Shown: positions 42,411-54,240 of the stretch, in pieces
Numbering within the stretch: position 1 is the first letter of the stretch
Layout: every line of letters begins with the position of its first letter
Assembly (NCBI GenBank): GCA_030765065.1
Contig: CM060986.1
Coordinates: 136,059,142 to 136,123,141 of the forward strand
Source: Deroplatys truncata
Lineage: Eukaryota > Arthropoda > Insecta > Mantodea > Mantidae
Reading direction: 5' to 3'
DNA length: 64,000 nt
The notes under the pieces: model-generated
What the model saw: only the letters and a program-made list of their open reading frames with translations
Databases searched by the model: none
Told to the model about the DNA's origin: nothing
Translations under genes and position numbers: made by a program

Positions 42411-42877
42411 GCCGCTGAGGGACTATACCAGAGGATGAGTGTAATAAATGCACCAATAAGCTCAGGCGTCAGTAAAGTTACTTGATAGCCATCGTAAGGG
42501 TAGAGGAGAAAAATTCAAAGAACCGAAAAAATACACCAACCATACAGTTGTGATCGAAATAGGATTCGAAACTCTGCAACATGAGATGCAAGAACGTTGC
42601 TTCTTCCCAATATGTGGTATTCAATGGAGTTCTTACCGAGTTTTGCTGTAGCAACACTTACCTGGAGTGAATAAATATCTGTGGTTATTAGTTTTCAAAA
42701 TCTGTAAAGTCGAACTGAAAATCTGATGACCTTATAATTTCTCCTGCCGGAAATCTTAGTCTTGAAGCTGTGGGAAGGTGTTGTCTCAATTTAGGGCCCT
42801 GATTTGGTACACATTCTCCACTAACAACTTCAAATGATGGAAAGTTGAATTTGACTCGAAAAATTTAATGTCTCAAC
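41571..42877. other. Spacer; (ATT)n tract; no gene recognised
   Basis: Two overlapping ORFs (41630-41821, 41724-41960) and one at 42058-42267 show no family motif. A perfect (TTA)n tract lies at 42368-42410. Confidence 0.35.
42368..42410 (+). repeat. (ATT)n microsatellite
   Basis: About 14 uninterrupted TTA triplets. Confidence 0.97.
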
Positions 42878-42948
42878 CGGAACTTGAACCATGTATCTTT
42901 GGCTCTCCGTGCCGATGTTCTTACCGTTTAACTATAAATGCGAAATGT
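42878..42948 (-). repeat. Degenerate tRNA-like SINE head
   Basis: Minus strand: CATTTATAGTTAAACGGTAA (A-box-like TAGTTAAACGG) and CATGGTTCAAGTTCCGGTTG (B box). Base pairing is weak; an old SINE is likely. Confidence 0.5.
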
Positions 42949-43364
42949 CCGAAAGCGTATAAAATGGTATCATCTGATTTAAGTATCCCGTAAACCTTCT
43001 ATCTGACCGTGGTATTGAGATTTTCCAAGAGTGATTCGACTTTGCAACATAATCCTTCGTACAGCTAGTATGAAAGAACAATACCAAATTCAATTATTTT
43101 ACTCATACATTCCAAGGTAATTTGTGTAGTCACTAGAATAAGGTGGTTTCTGTAATTCCTTGCATGAGAATTTTTCACAATAAACTTGCCAGGTTTTCCT
43201 GCAGTTTCTTGTCGGGCTTAGCAACATCAAATTATTTAAATGTACGTCGAAAATACTGCACATACTTCTTGCTAACTACACACTGGCATCTCCAAGTTCA
43301 CAACAAGAACATGTTAATCCTTTTAATCAGCCGAAAGGCTGCAGTTCACATCAAATCACACATA

Positions 43365-43403
43365 CACACATACACACACACACACGAGTGAGAGAGAGAG
43401 AGT
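43365..43403 (+). repeat. (CA)n / (GA)n simple repeat
   Basis: A CACATA/CACA tract passes into GAGAGAGAGAGAG. It is unrelated to a family A copy as far as can be seen. Confidence 0.85.
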
Positions 43404-43483
43404 TTTAGTAGTGCCTTTCCTTTTAGTTTTAGCAGTTAAGATATAGGCTAAGCCTCTAGAAATTTTATCTGTGACAGTAGATT

Positions 43484-44640
43484 GAAACTGGCAAGGACTT
43501 GAACCGCGGCCTTGATCACCATGGATTTCTTCTATTTCCTTTTTCTATTTACAAAGATCGATCAGCAACAATGCTTTAAAGACCTGGGAGAACAATGTAT
43601 AGAAAAGAAATAACAGCTACAAAAGTGTAGATGTTGGCTACATTAAGGTAGCTCCTGGAACATAACTACGGTATGTGTAGCACAATGGATCACAGACACA
43701 ATGCAACTGCAAAATGGAACAGTCTGTAGGAAACTAAAGGTTGGAGTCTTTGGAGCTTGAGGTGAAACTAAGTAGGATAGTTTGAGGAAGTCGTTTTCTG
43801 AGGCGCATAGGCCGGAGTGTTCTGATGCCTAGATGATACTTCACAGCTCCAGGAACCTCCTGTAGGCGGAAGAAGAAGCGGCATGCGGTTTGGCGGATGA
43901 ACTGCTGTATAGGGAGAAGGCCGAGTTCTTGGCGTAGCTGATGGTTGCACACGAACCAGGGAGCATTGGTAGCAAGCCACAACACCTTGTTCTGAACTAC
44001 CTGCAATCGCTGTAAGTGGGATTTGCAAGCTCCACCCCAGATAGCAGTAGTATAGGTAAGGATAGGGCGAATGAGGGAACGGTGTAACAATAGACAGGAA
44101 TCAAGTCCAAGAGATGTACGGCTATTGAGTAGCGGATAGAGCTGAGAAAGCCGGGCTGAAGCAAGGTTAACAGTACGATTGTATGTGGCGCCAGGTAAGG
44201 GTGGTATCAAATAACACTCCAAGATACTTTACTGGAACAGGAGAAGATAACCAGGGAACGCAGATGTTACGGATATACAAGGATCGGGGTGAACGAATGG
44301 TACGGAGAGAGAAAATTTTTGCTTCTGTCTAGTAGGGGTTCAATGAAATGCGTCAGGTAGAACACAGAGGGCTCAAGGAATCCTGAAAAGCAGAACAGCA
44401 ATAGGAAGATCGAGATGGGAGTAGTAGAACTGTTCGTCGGCATATAACGCCAATTCTGCAAGCTCGGGGTTCAGAAGATCTAAATGTAAACACTGAACAG
44501 AAGGAAGCCAAGAAGGAGCCCTGGGGGACACCAACCTGAATGGATTTCGGTCAGGAGCATGTGCCACCTATATGGACGACGAACTGTCGATCCGAGAGAA
44601 AACTAGCAACAACTTCCAGCAAATATCCATGGGTTTCTAA
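43484..44640 (-). mobile_element. Jockey-like LINE fragment (with 3' UTR)
   Basis: A 5'-truncated LINE on the minus strand. The coding part runs from about 44636 to 43734. The 3' UTR and a degenerate A-rich tail (TAAATAGAAAAAGGAAATAG, near 43540 on the minus strand) follow. Directly beyond the tail, about 43484-43530 carries a minus-strand GGTTCAAGTCC B-box-like motif, perhaps a separate SINE scrap. Confidence 0.8.
43734..44636 (-). pseudogene. Jockey-like LINE reverse transcriptase, C-terminal half
   Basis: In order on the minus strand: VVASFLSDRQFVVHIGG and IQVGVPQGS (RT motif B, QGS), NPELAELALYADEQ (motif C; the second D of YADD is E), YLGVLFDTTLTWRHH (thumb, frame-shifted), then the 162-codon open stretch 44222-43734 with RLSQLYPLLNSRTSLGLDSC, AIWGGACKSHLQRLQVVQNK and GLLPIQQFIR. 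This is the typical Jockey tail. A frameshift near 44200 and the altered YADD make it inactive. The N-terminal endonuclease and first RT motifs are absent. Confidence 0.85.
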
Positions 44641-45535
44641 GGGCTAAAGCCCGCTAGCGGTCGGCTAATATCAAGTATTTTGAGCACATGTTGCGTACAT
44701 AATATACTGTAATATCTTTGATTTTTGTTATCAGTAAACAGCACCTTCTATTTAAAAATATACCTTGTGTTTTCATTGTTTAGTACTGTAAGTACTAGCC
44801 ATAGTTAACTACATGTAAATGTCCATAGAGCTCCTCGTACCATCACTACAAATTTTTGTATTCATTTTGTAGACATTAAATACAACAGTCTGAAGAACAC
44901 TTTTCGACATATTTTAAATTTGACTTTAATCTAAAAAAGTAAGTGTACAAACTACAGAGCGTCTTCTAAGAATTTACGACTTTTAGGTGAATCTATGCAT
45001 ATTTGGATTTGGAGAAAGTTTGTGGAGACATTTCACATTCGGTTGAAATACTGCTTGAGAGTATTTGAGGAACGAATAACGATTTTCAGGATTATTTAAC
45101 AAAACAACGATAAATATTATCCTTCCAATTGTGCTATTTTCGCGGCTAAACGAACCCAAAAGAAATTTGGCATTGTGTGTATATTTATGATGTTGTTATA
45201 CTGCATGTGATTGTAATATGACGGAAATAAAACGTTGCGCCACGTAATCTGTCTTCCAATGTTATATGGGCGCTTTAAATCATAAATAAGTAGTCAGAAC
45301 GTTTTAAAACCAAGGTGAAGAAGCCACACACTGTAATTACACCTTTTAAGTTGTCAGTATGGTTGAATTGGTAGTTTACATAGTGGCATAAAATGACTGC
45401 GTAAAAGTGGGCTATTTCGCATCTTACCTTGTGCAAAGCCACAATGTTTTTTTTAAATGCCGCACAGATTCGTTGCACCTAGAGATATCTGTACAAAACA
45501 TTAACAACCAATATACATGTGTGGTCGGAAAAATT
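44641..45535. other. AT-rich spacer, no gene seen
   Basis: No recognised gene or repeat over about 0.9 kb. Confidence 0.4.
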
Positions 45536-46308
45536 TCTGATGTATTACATTCACATGACTTTCGCTTCCCTCTGTAGTTTATTAGTTAGTAGGTATAAAA
45601 CAGTTCTTACTAAAGCTTATTTTTCCACCTACTTAATTTTAATCCAGATAAACCGATGAAGAAATACAAAGGGAATAGTGATAGTCAAATCTTTAAGAAC
45701 TGAACCTATATGCTGGCCTTAAAGTTCCATACTCTTTCCATGATCACAAGAAACAACTGAAAATCGATAGGACTTTAAAAGAATGACAAAGTCTTGAACA
45801 GTTCGAACCATTAATAACGAATATCTCAGAAATGGCTTATGCCACAAAAAGCTTATTTGAAATAAAGTGTATTTTAAAGAGATCTACATTTTTTGTGTGG
45901 TACGTTTTCGTCTATCACTTAACATTTACCAGTTATATAAGATTATACAACATTCCTTCAGCACAAAGATGCCTTCACAACCTATTCCCGGAAAATTCAA
46001 GATTATACTTCATTTGCTACATAAATATCTTTAACGTATAGTATTTTAATCAAAATCGTTACAGCCATCTTTTAGAAAATAAACAATTCCGAGAAAAAAA
46101 TTCATGTAAAGGGTAGCTGGGAGTGGGGGAATTCATGAAAATCTTCGTGTAGCGTTTTTGGAAAATACTGAAGTTAAATACAAAGTATGGTATTTTTCCA
46201 CTTTTCGTGGAAAAGCAGGGACCTCAAAACATACTTTCGGTGAAATCTATACATCGGATTTTTGGGTGGAATGCAATACTTCTACTTACTATACGTAGTA
46301 GAGAAATT
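45536..46308 (+). repeat. Family A repeat, divergent subfamily, full length
   Basis: Starts TCTGATGTATTACATTCACA and ends TACGTAGTAGAGAAATT, 773 bp. It matches the 59251-60060 copy in the 5' half (CCATACTCTTTCCATGATCA, TTTGAAATAAAGTGTATTTT). It lacks the CA microsatellite: the sequence passes from CCACTTTTCG to CAGGGACCTCAAAACATAC. Confidence 0.85.
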
Positions 46309-46500
46309 AAAAATGTTACCTTATCCTTTCTAGCTACAGCAGTAGATGTAGTGTTTTTTAAATTATTATTGAGTATTGCCCAATACAATCTTTTAATTTG
46401 CTATTTTGGAATGAGCAGACAGGTTATAATGATGGAACCCTGAATCAGATAGTATGCTTTACGGACCGATGCTAATCACTGTTAACAATGTGTATGTGTA

Positions 46501-47745
46501 CGAGGACGATACTGGAAACTTTATATTTCTAAAAACAAATGAAATTTGCATATATTTTATAGCTACTTTCTAATGCTTTGAGAATTGTTCACCCTGTAGT
46601 TTGTTCGATTAGCTCTAATAGTTTGTTCATTATCTTGATCTAAAAATTTTGTGTTCACCTGAAAATGTATTTGACTAGAGAACATTTCCGAGATATGATT
46701 TTACGAGCTTAAATCACTTCTAAAGATCGGTCTATAAATGCATTTGACGAAGAAGTTCCAGCTAAGGCAACAATTTATATTTGGTACAGCGGATTCAAAA
46801 GAGATCGGATTTTTCTTAGTGATGAATTTCGTGAAGGACGCCCAAGAACTGCTGTTACTGATGAAAATACTGCCGCTTTTCGAGCAATGCTTGAAGAAGA
46901 ATCGACGAACATCTTATGAATTTATTCGGGCGACACTGGGCATTGGTATAGTCAAATCCAAAACATTTTACATCAAAAGTTAGATGTGAGAAAACTTTGT
47001 TGTCGATGGATCCACATAAATTGACTCCTATCAAAAACAACAACGCACTGATTGGGGCAGAAGAACTCTGGAAAAATTCCAAGTCGGCGCTAAAAATTTG
47101 GTTTGGAATATCGTTACTGGTGATGAATCTTGGATTTATTGTTATGAATCCTGAAAATAAATGCCAATTGCTTCAATGGGTCTTTGGAACAGAACCTAAG
47201 CCCACAAAAGGCCAACGAATTCTCAGTGTTGGCAAGAAGAATGGCTGCTAGTTTTTTTTCCTAAAACCAGCCATATTGCCACTATAGCATAAGGAGATAG
47301 AAGTATAGTCGTTACTGCCGATTGGTACATAAATGTCTGTTTACGGGAAATTTTAAAAAGTTCGTGAAAAACGCCCAAAAGGACATGACAACGCATCGAC
47401 ACATATACAGTAACAACTGAGTATCTGGACACCCTAAAGGTCAGCAACATGGACCTTCCACCATACAGTCCTGACCTAGCACCTTGTAATTTCTTTTTGT
47501 TTCAAAAAATTAAACATAAGTTGCTTGGAATCACTTTTTCGTCATCAAATGAAACAATGGAACATTATAAAAACCTGATTTCTGAAGTGCTTCAGGAAGA
47601 GTGACATCATTGCTTTAAGGACTGGTTTCATCGAATGCAAAAGTGTGTTGATGTTAAAACTGAATATTTTGAAGAACAACAAAACCATTTAAATTGTTCA
47701 AAACTTTCGTTTTTTATTTTCTAAATATGTTCAGTGTCGCCCTCG
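46501..47745 (+). mobile_element. mariner element, copy 2, complete ends
   Basis: Ends are CGAGGACGATACTGGAAA (left) and, as reverse complement of the right end, CGAGGGCGACACTGAACA. TA flanks both sides (46499-46500, 47746-47747). Length is 1245 bp, close to copy 1 (1231 bp) with the same terminal pattern. The two copies therefore come from one mariner family that transposed in this lineage. Confidence 0.92.
46738..47640 (+). pseudogene. mariner transposase, frameshifted
   Basis: Recognisable pieces, in order: FDEEVPAKATIYIWY and DEFREGRPRTAVTDENTAAF (about 46743-46890), EFIRATLGIG (about 46917-46945), VTGDESWIYCYDPENKC (first catalytic D in TGDE, about 47115-47165), WVFGTEPKPTKGQ (about 47179-47218), and PPYSPDLAPCNFFLF (about 47460-47500), where the final aspartate of APSD has become N. 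Frameshifts fall near 46900, 47000 and 47100, and the HDNA block (about 47390) is broken. At least one catalytic residue is lost, so the gene is dead. Confidence 0.87.
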
Positions 47746-47747
47746 TA

Positions 47748-48268
47748 TTATGTCAGTCTACTTCTTCACTCCCTTTTAAATCAGCGAAGACGCATAGGGC
47801 GGTTTAGAATTGGCTTTGGCTGCATGGCTCTGTCAGATGTTTGTGTCCAAGTACCTAGAAAGAGTCCAGAGCTGCGCTATAGTAGTAGGATAGGATGTGT
47901 TGATCGGAGGGTGACACCTAGACACTACGACCAGCTTGACCTATTGTGGCTATACCCACGGAAAGCAGGGATGAGTTAAAGGAGCCGTAGGAGGTCCCAT
48001 GTCTGCAGCAGATGACCCATTGGGAAGCCCAGATGTTCCTAATATTTCCAGTTTGAATACACGTGCACCAGGAGAGGCCAAGAATCCCGAGAGAGGGCGA
48101 TAAAGTGACCCCAATTTGCGGTACAACGCACCCAGGTGGCTATAGTAGTATCGAGAAGCTTTTTAGCATTTGTAAACGCAATATAAGACAGACGCAGCAG
48201 GCGAGTAGCCAGTTCATTTCAGATCCGGCTATAATTATTGAGAAAAAGGTTGGTTCTCTATTGAAAAA
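47748..48268. other. Spacer, moderately GC-rich, unrecognised
   Basis: About 47770-48250 has higher GC than its neighbours and two short ORFs, but no family motif. It may be an old repeat. Confidence 0.3.
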
Positions 48269-49080
48269 TCTGATGTGTTACACTCACATGATTTTCTCTA
48301 CTCTTGTACAGACTATTTTTACAAACGCTTATTCTCCATATGCTTCATGTTAATTGAGATATCGAGATGTTAATCTTATTGCTAATTTTCTTGTAGATGC
48401 AAGGGGCTTTAAGCTATAGTCAAATATTTTAAGAGCTATGTGCAGTATTCCATTCTCTTTGCATTACCAGGACAAAAAAAAATGAATAACGAATTCCCAC
48501 TTGAAAAAAAAGTATAAGTATTGGAAAATTTAGGAGAATAACAAGCAATATATCGAAAATGGTTCACTCAACAAAAAAAATTATATGACATAAATTGTGT
48601 ATTTTAACGCGATCTACATTTTTTGTGGAGTAAAATTTTGTCTATCTCTTATGGTTTACCAGTTATGCAAAAGTCGTTCACAATGAAGAATACTTTTGGA
48701 GACATTCCCAGAAAATTCGAGATATACATTTCATCTGTCGTGAAAATATCTTAAACATATATTTAAATCAAAATCATTAGCTATTTTTGAGTAAATCAAA
48801 ATTTTCGAAAAATGTTCCATGTAAAGGGTAGTCTGGGTTGGAGGATTTTCTTGAAAATCTTCGTGTCGCATCTTTGAAAGATACTGAAACTAAATACCAG
48901 TTTGGTGTTTATCCAATTTTTGGCTTTTGGTTTATGCTGTTCACAGACACACACATGGACCTTTTTCTAAAAATGATATTTTTGGATTCAGGGGGCCTCA
49001 AAATATGTATTTCCGGTGAAATATTGAATTTTTGGTGGCATGCAATACCTCCCCTGCTTGCTATACGTAGTAGAGAAAGT
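48269..49080 (+). repeat. Family A repeat, near full length
   Basis: Starts TCTGATGTGTTACACTCACA after GAAAAA and ends GTAGTAGAGAAAGT before AAAACG, 812 bp. It has small internal deletions (about 40 bp near 48410-48440) and an almost absent microsatellite (CACAGACACACACATGGAC). Older subfamily, like 7798 and 28117. Confidence 0.93.
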
Positions 49081-49084
49081 AAAA

Positions 49085-49462
49085 CGTTTATTATGCTTTT
49101 CGTTTTCTTTGCATTTAACATATGGCTAACAGTAATATAGATAATCGTATTCCATACATGTTATGAAAAGTGTAAATCAAGTGGCTAATGTTGATCTGTC
49201 ATTTCTTTTAACCTATGTACCTACATTGTTTTAATCTACCTGTAGAGCATTTTCATCTGCATTTGTAAAGACAAAAGATCTTAAAAATCTGTCATCTGGT
49301 TTATTGTACAGCAGCTAAGCTTGAGCTCCTATGTAATCCATCCAAGAGATACTAGGACATCAGAATTACAATGGCAAGCCCAATAGATTAAACTTTTTTG
49401 AACTATACAACACCGACGGTGTACAAGAGCCGCTGCACACTGATAGTACCGTTAAGGAGAAA
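49085..49462. other. Spacer, no gene seen
   Basis: Nothing recognised. Confidence 0.4.
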
Positions 49463-49466
49463 ATCT

Positions 49467-50439
49467 TGAGGCACTATTTTTAACACTTAAATAATTTCAG
49501 TCCAATTATATAATACGTAAATTCAATAACAGCCCACCTTAAAGCAATATGTGTATGTAATAATTTGTAAAATGTATGTAACAGTCATTGCATATGCTTA
49601 TATTATTGTATCTATGCGTAATAATGTTATGTGAATATATTACGTAATTTAATAATGATGGGGCTGTGAGAATAATAAGTTAAAGATTGCTAACGATGAG
49701 GAAACCTTGAGTCAATAATGAGTAAGAAAGTTTAACAGTACTACTTGTGATTCTTGGAGTAACAATAATGTAATTTTAGTGACAGTTTATAAAAATAGCC
49801 AATCAACAACCAGAAAAGGCTGTAGTTAAATGCAGGTATTCTATTGGATTAGATGTAGCTAATCAGAGACTTGAAATACAGAAATTTACAAGTTTAGACG
49901 GTTTAAATCTATTCAGCTGCCTGCAGCCAGTGATTGTAACCGGATGCAAGATGCGTCCTCGAGAGATTTAATATGTATTCGTGGGAGACGAAAAATAGTT
50001 TTACGTGTTAAAAAGTATAAGTGATTAATTAAAGAATCTCACAGCTCTCTATCAGTGAAGTGGTATTTAAATCGTATCAAGTATTAATAAAAAGGAGTGA
50101 ATTAATACTTAAAATCTGTGTAAGCCTTGTCGTACCAAAACCCTGCCAAGAGAAACGTGTCTCTAACAATAATACTTATACAGCCGAGGCAAACATAAAT
50201 TTATAATATCTAAAGAAACAGTCAAATTACAAAGCTATTATTTTTAAACTTGGGGCAAAGGTCACCTGAAATTATACTTGGGGCGAAGGCTACCGGAAAC
50301 CGGGTACCATACGTGCGGTTGCAACTACTAGAAGTTCGGCTCCCCAAAAGTTGAAATATAATACAACTCCTTCAATACAAACTACTACAAACCGACGCCC
50401 AAAGCGTGGTGCAAATAACGTAACAAACCACCTACTTCA
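49467..50439 (-). repeat. Solo LTR, family B copy 3 (inverted)
   Basis: On the minus strand it begins TGAAGTAGGTGGTTTGTTAC (50439) and ends AAATAGTGCCTCA (49467), 973 bp. A perfect 4-bp target duplication, ATCT on the plus strand, flanks it (49463-49466 and 50440-50443). Together with copies 1 and 2 it fixes the LTR ends exactly. Confidence 0.9.
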
Positions 50440-50443
50440 ATCT

Positions 50444-50814
50444 TGCAATCTGTTTTCACCCTTCTACCTTAGTCACACCCACCATCCAGTAAACCCCACA
50501 TTCTATCTATGAGTGGTTAAACACGATCAAGGGTAGGTACACACGTAACACACCTTTAGGCTGCCCAAGCCTACCAGCTTGTTTGGTAGAATGACTTTGC
50601 TGTGTTGATCAGCAGTAAAGGGTAATTTCATATACAAATTACTAATTAAAATGTTCGAAGCAGGATATTCTATTGTAAGAAGAACCTTTGAAGACTTTAG
50701 AATGTTTTACCTGAGACATTTACAGTATTCAGTCTTGGAATGGTTGCTTTTAATTGTTTCATTTGTGAAGCAAACCATGGTCATATCGTGGTTTTGACCT
50801 GACAATAACTTGTT
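50444..50814. other. Spacer, no gene seen
   Basis: Nothing recognised between the LTR and the SINE. Confidence 0.4.
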
Positions 50815-50997
50815 GGCTGTAGGTTATTTAACGTTGGTTTTAATCATAAAGCGCACTCATACTCACACTCATACGTATACCTAGTCTAGACTCTGCGGAT
50901 TCTAAGAAAAACTCCCTTGCCCCAGCGGGAAATCAAACCCGGGACCTCTGGATTGAGAAGCCAGAACGCCGACACTCGACCACAGAAGCAGCCTCTT
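50815..50997 (-). repeat. tRNA-derived SINE (family 2), minus strand
   Basis: Minus strand: GCTTCTGTGGTCGAGTGTCG (head), TCCCGGGTTTGATTTCCCGC (B box), then GGCAAGGGAGTTTTTCTTAG and GCAGAGTCTAGACTAGGTAT, GAGTGTGAGTATGAG. The body shares the TTTTTCT..AGAGTCT..GGTAT..GAGTGTG order with the SINE at 26080-26221. Confidence 0.72.
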
Positions 50998-51809
50998 TGC
51001 AAAGTTGTACATTATTATACTAAATTCACGCAGACAAATCCTTGCCAGACCTGGTCTCCCTTGATTGACTCTGGGCTCCAAGAACTCGTGGTACTCCCTA
51101 GACAAAAACTCCATTTTACGCTATAAAGCAAGTTGGCGATAAAGACCTAGACAGTAGGCTTAAGTTATTGCTAATATAAAAATACTACCAACACCGAAGT
51201 AAAATAATATCTCAATTCAGTCGTTGGTAACTACTCTAGTCCTGTTGTTTAAGATGGGTGGCAAGCTCTATAACTACAGAGATGCCACCTGAAGATTAGC
51301 CTGGTATTATATAGTTGCTATGCAGCGCACGCGTATCTCTTCAGAAGTTTATTTTCGGCGAGCTACAAGACGTTACTGACTTATGTGGCCGAATGTTCTG
51401 AATAAGGTTAAGAGAGCTTAACGACACAATGGCCACATAACTAAACAAGATCTACTCGCCCGCCCTGTGCAAGGGTGGAGTCCTCAAACCTAAGGTTAAC
51501 GTTCGCCACAACATTACTTCCAATTTCAACCATCATACGAGAATTAAGAGCAGCACCACATGCCAGTCTAATACCCTTGTTCTAACCGCATCCTCATGTA
51601 ACGCCTTTGACTTATTCCGACGGCTGAATTACTGCTTCATACGATGTTTCTGTGACTAATATTAAATAGCATACTCTGGATGCACGCTTTTAGATCATAT
51701 TTCTAAATTGGAGTTCGGTTTTCCTTAAAAGTGGGTCTGTTATTTTAAATTTCTGTTTAAACTGCTAATTCAATTTTAGAACAAAAATTCAAATTTTGTA
51801 AATGTAGAA
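50998..51809. other. Spacer with nested palindrome
   Basis: No gene. Contains the inverted repeats at 51381-51440 (listed separately). Confidence 0.4.
51381..51440. repeat. Nested inverted repeats
   Basis: TTATGTGGCC (51381-51390) pairs perfectly with GGCCACATAA (51431-51440). Inside lies the perfect hairpin GTTAAG-AGAG-CTTAAC (51407-51422). Confidence 0.85.
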
Positions 51810-52390
51810 GTTCGGCGGAGTTAGGAGTAATCAGACGCAGGGGCTTTCAGTAACTTGAACATAGCCGCGCACGTAGAACACAGTGGATCCTTTGAGCTTC
51901 CAACGTGACCCCTGGCAGGAAAGGAAAGGGAGACGAAGTGCGACCAGATCCAAACGACGATGTGCGCTAGCAAGGACGATTCTAAGATGACACCAACCCT
52001 GACACCGGATAGTCCTGCCATAGTCACCCGCAACCTGGAGATCCCGGAAATAGACGAGACACTTCCAGGAAGGAAAGGGGCCCCAGCAGTCCCGCAAACG
52101 CCGGGGAGAAATCTTTCCAAGCGCAAATTCCACAGTCTTGCCGCAACACGCTACCGCCGTCCCTGGTTCTACAACCCTGAAATAGATGAGATGAAACAGA
52201 TGAAAGAAAATGATGGGGAGAGGAAATGGTGGACAGGAAATTCATGGTAGAAGGGTAACCACCCCACCATTTGCTTAACGACCCGGAGAAACCACAAAAA
52301 ACCCAGTCAGAGTGGCCGGACCGACGGAATCGATTCCGGAACCTCCCAAATGCGAGCCTCACACGTTACCGCGGAGCCATTCGCTCTGTA
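51810..52390 (-). repeat. Long tRNA-headed SINE-like repeat, GC-rich
   Basis: Minus strand: AGCGAATGGCTCCGCGGTAA (A-box-like head), GGTTCCGGAATCGATTCCGT (B box and T-arm), GTTTTTTGTGGTTTCTCCGG and GTTAAGCAAATGGTGGGGTG, a core shared in style with the SINE at 13.35-13.59 kb (GTTTTTCC, GGTTTTCC, AAATGCC). It then continues through a GC-rich body to about 51810. At about 580 bp it is long for a SINE and may be a composite. Overlapping ORFs of about 100 codons on both strands carry no family motif. Confidence 0.6.
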
Positions 52391-53134
52391 TAGGTAATAA
52401 ACAAACAAAACAGCAATTTTGTTGGCCAAAACAATGATATTTATTTTTTACACATTTAGAATACCTAAAACTACGTTTATCTACAATGCACTATTCTTTG
52501 TGTTACGCTTTGCACAGTCATTTTCATCTAGGTTCTTTAATTTTTTTCAATTTCTTGCTGGAGAAAATATTCGGCTACTATAGGGTTACTCATTTTTTGA
52601 TTAGTCCAGGAACCGTAACCCAAGTAGACTGAGATTGCAGATTGTGATGCAGATCGATAGAATGTGTCCGCTGACGATATGATTGCCAGCTATTATACAA
52701 GGCGGAGCTTCGCAAATAGAGTATGGACCTTCATTTAAAACTGTTGTATATTTCATAAAGCATTGAGAAAGAAACTCCTTGTTAGATTCCGATTGAATCA
52801 ACTGCATTATAAATTTTTATGTACAACCATGACCTGTATCTTAAAATTTTTCTTGCAATTATTAACTAAATTATGATATAAAAAACTTTATGTATAATAT
52901 TTGAAAAGAAAAATGAAGAATAAAACCCAATTAACTGCACAACATAATGGTACTTTTATATTTATTCTACTACAATATAATTACAATATTATGATTTTTA
53001 GTACTATTTTATAATTTAATTTTATTGTACTAAGCGATATACAAGACATAGAAATTAAGATCGGCATTCAGCCCTGGCTCTTCACCGTTCATATAAATGA
53101 CAATATTTTTCTGAGTCAACTTCCTTTAATTCTC
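52391..53134. other. AT-rich spacer, no gene seen
   Basis: Nothing recognised. The last 100 bases may be the 3' UTR of the LINE relic that follows on the minus strand. Confidence 0.35.
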
Positions 53135-53420
53135 AATTTCTTACTTTATTTATCTCTATTCACTGTCCAAATCTATTTATTTTTAACGTTGCCTAAAAAT
53201 TGCCCTAATCTCCTACTGTCCTTATAAAACATTTCAATCATAGCAAAATTTCTATCTATTCTAAACCATTTCGTTCTGTTACACTCTTTTCTCAAAATTT
53301 CTGTTCCTTTTCACTTAAATATTATATATTCAACATCTTCCTCTCCTCCACATATGGGGCATTGATTTGATTTTGTGGAATACCTTTTTTTAAACCTTTT
53401 AACCTCCACACACCAATTCT
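53135..53420 (-). pseudogene. LINE ORF2 C-terminal finger, minus strand
   Basis: The minus strand from about 53375 reads KSNQCPICGGEEDVEYIIFK, stop, then KGTEILRKECNRTKWFRIDR, NFAMIEMFYKD and LGQFLGNVKNK, stop. CPICGGEEDVEYII is the C-x2-C ... (H replaced by Y) post-RT finger of R1/Jockey-like LINEs. The finger's H and last C are lost. The plus-strand 114-codon ORF at 53375-53719 is partly antisense to this and is not considered a gene. Confidence 0.65.
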
Positions 53421-53715
53421 CACGCGTGCAATACTCTCTCGCTCTTCTTTATTTACTATGTCTATATATTTTCCCTTCCCAATGTGTTTTTTTAAGTATT
53501 AAAGAAATTTTAAAAGAATCTATACCTGTAGCTATGATCACCCCATTCCTTTTTAGAACACGTTTAAACGGAGATGGTATATATAGCATTTACTTTCAGT
53601 TGATTATTTTAATTGAGCTTGATGTATTTTTGCTCTTTCTTGTATTAAGTTTCGACAATCGTGTTAATTTCGAAGTGTCAATATTTTTAGTTTCTCCGTC
53701 ACTTACCAATAATAG

Positions 53716-54240
53716 GTAGAGGAAATTTTATATTCCACCCAAAAATTATATCAAGTTTTCACCTTAAATATAGGTTTTAAATTGCACTTAACCCAAACAA
53801 GAAAGAAAAAAGTTGGATGAATATGAAATGCTGTTTTAATTATGTGAGGCGAAGAGTTTCAAGAACATCTCCCACCCAAAGCTTAACGTGGAAAATGGCT
53901 CATTATTTTTCACGTTCTCAAAAATGGCTCTAACGATTGATTAAAGTTTAAGATATTTCATGAATAAATGAAATTCACATCTGAAATTTCCTGGGAAAAT
54001 CCAGTCATTTAATTAGCATACTTTTCTACAACTGAGAAATGGTAATAAATACACAGAACATTACCAATATAGACTTATTAAAATACGCATTTTGTCTCAA
54101 ACATACTTTTCATAGCTTCAGCCGCATTCGAAATATTCTATGTTGCAATTTTATACTTTCCCAAGTATCTCTCCTAAAGAACATGCTGGAAAGTTAGTTT
54201 TTTTCTTTCCATTACAAGAGCTTGTTACCACGGATAAACA
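53716..54240 (-). repeat. Old family A copy, minus strand
   Basis: Opens with the 3' landmark (AATAGGTAGAGGAAATTTTATATTCC as two short blocks) and continues with AAAAATGGCTCTAACGATTG, TTTCCTGGGAAAATCCAG and ATACTTTTCTACAACTGAGAAATGG in family order. The microsatellite part is missing and identity is low. Confidence 0.72.

Noticed and set aside
51821-52362. Several overlapping ORFs of about 100 codons on both strands
   Set aside because: They fall in the GC-rich tRNA-headed repeat and share no known motif; opposite-strand openness argues for chance.
53375-53719. 114-codon hydrophobic plus-strand ORF
   Set aside because: It is antisense to a LINE finger (CPICGGEEDVEY on the minus strand) at its start, and AT-rich codons make it look membrane-like.
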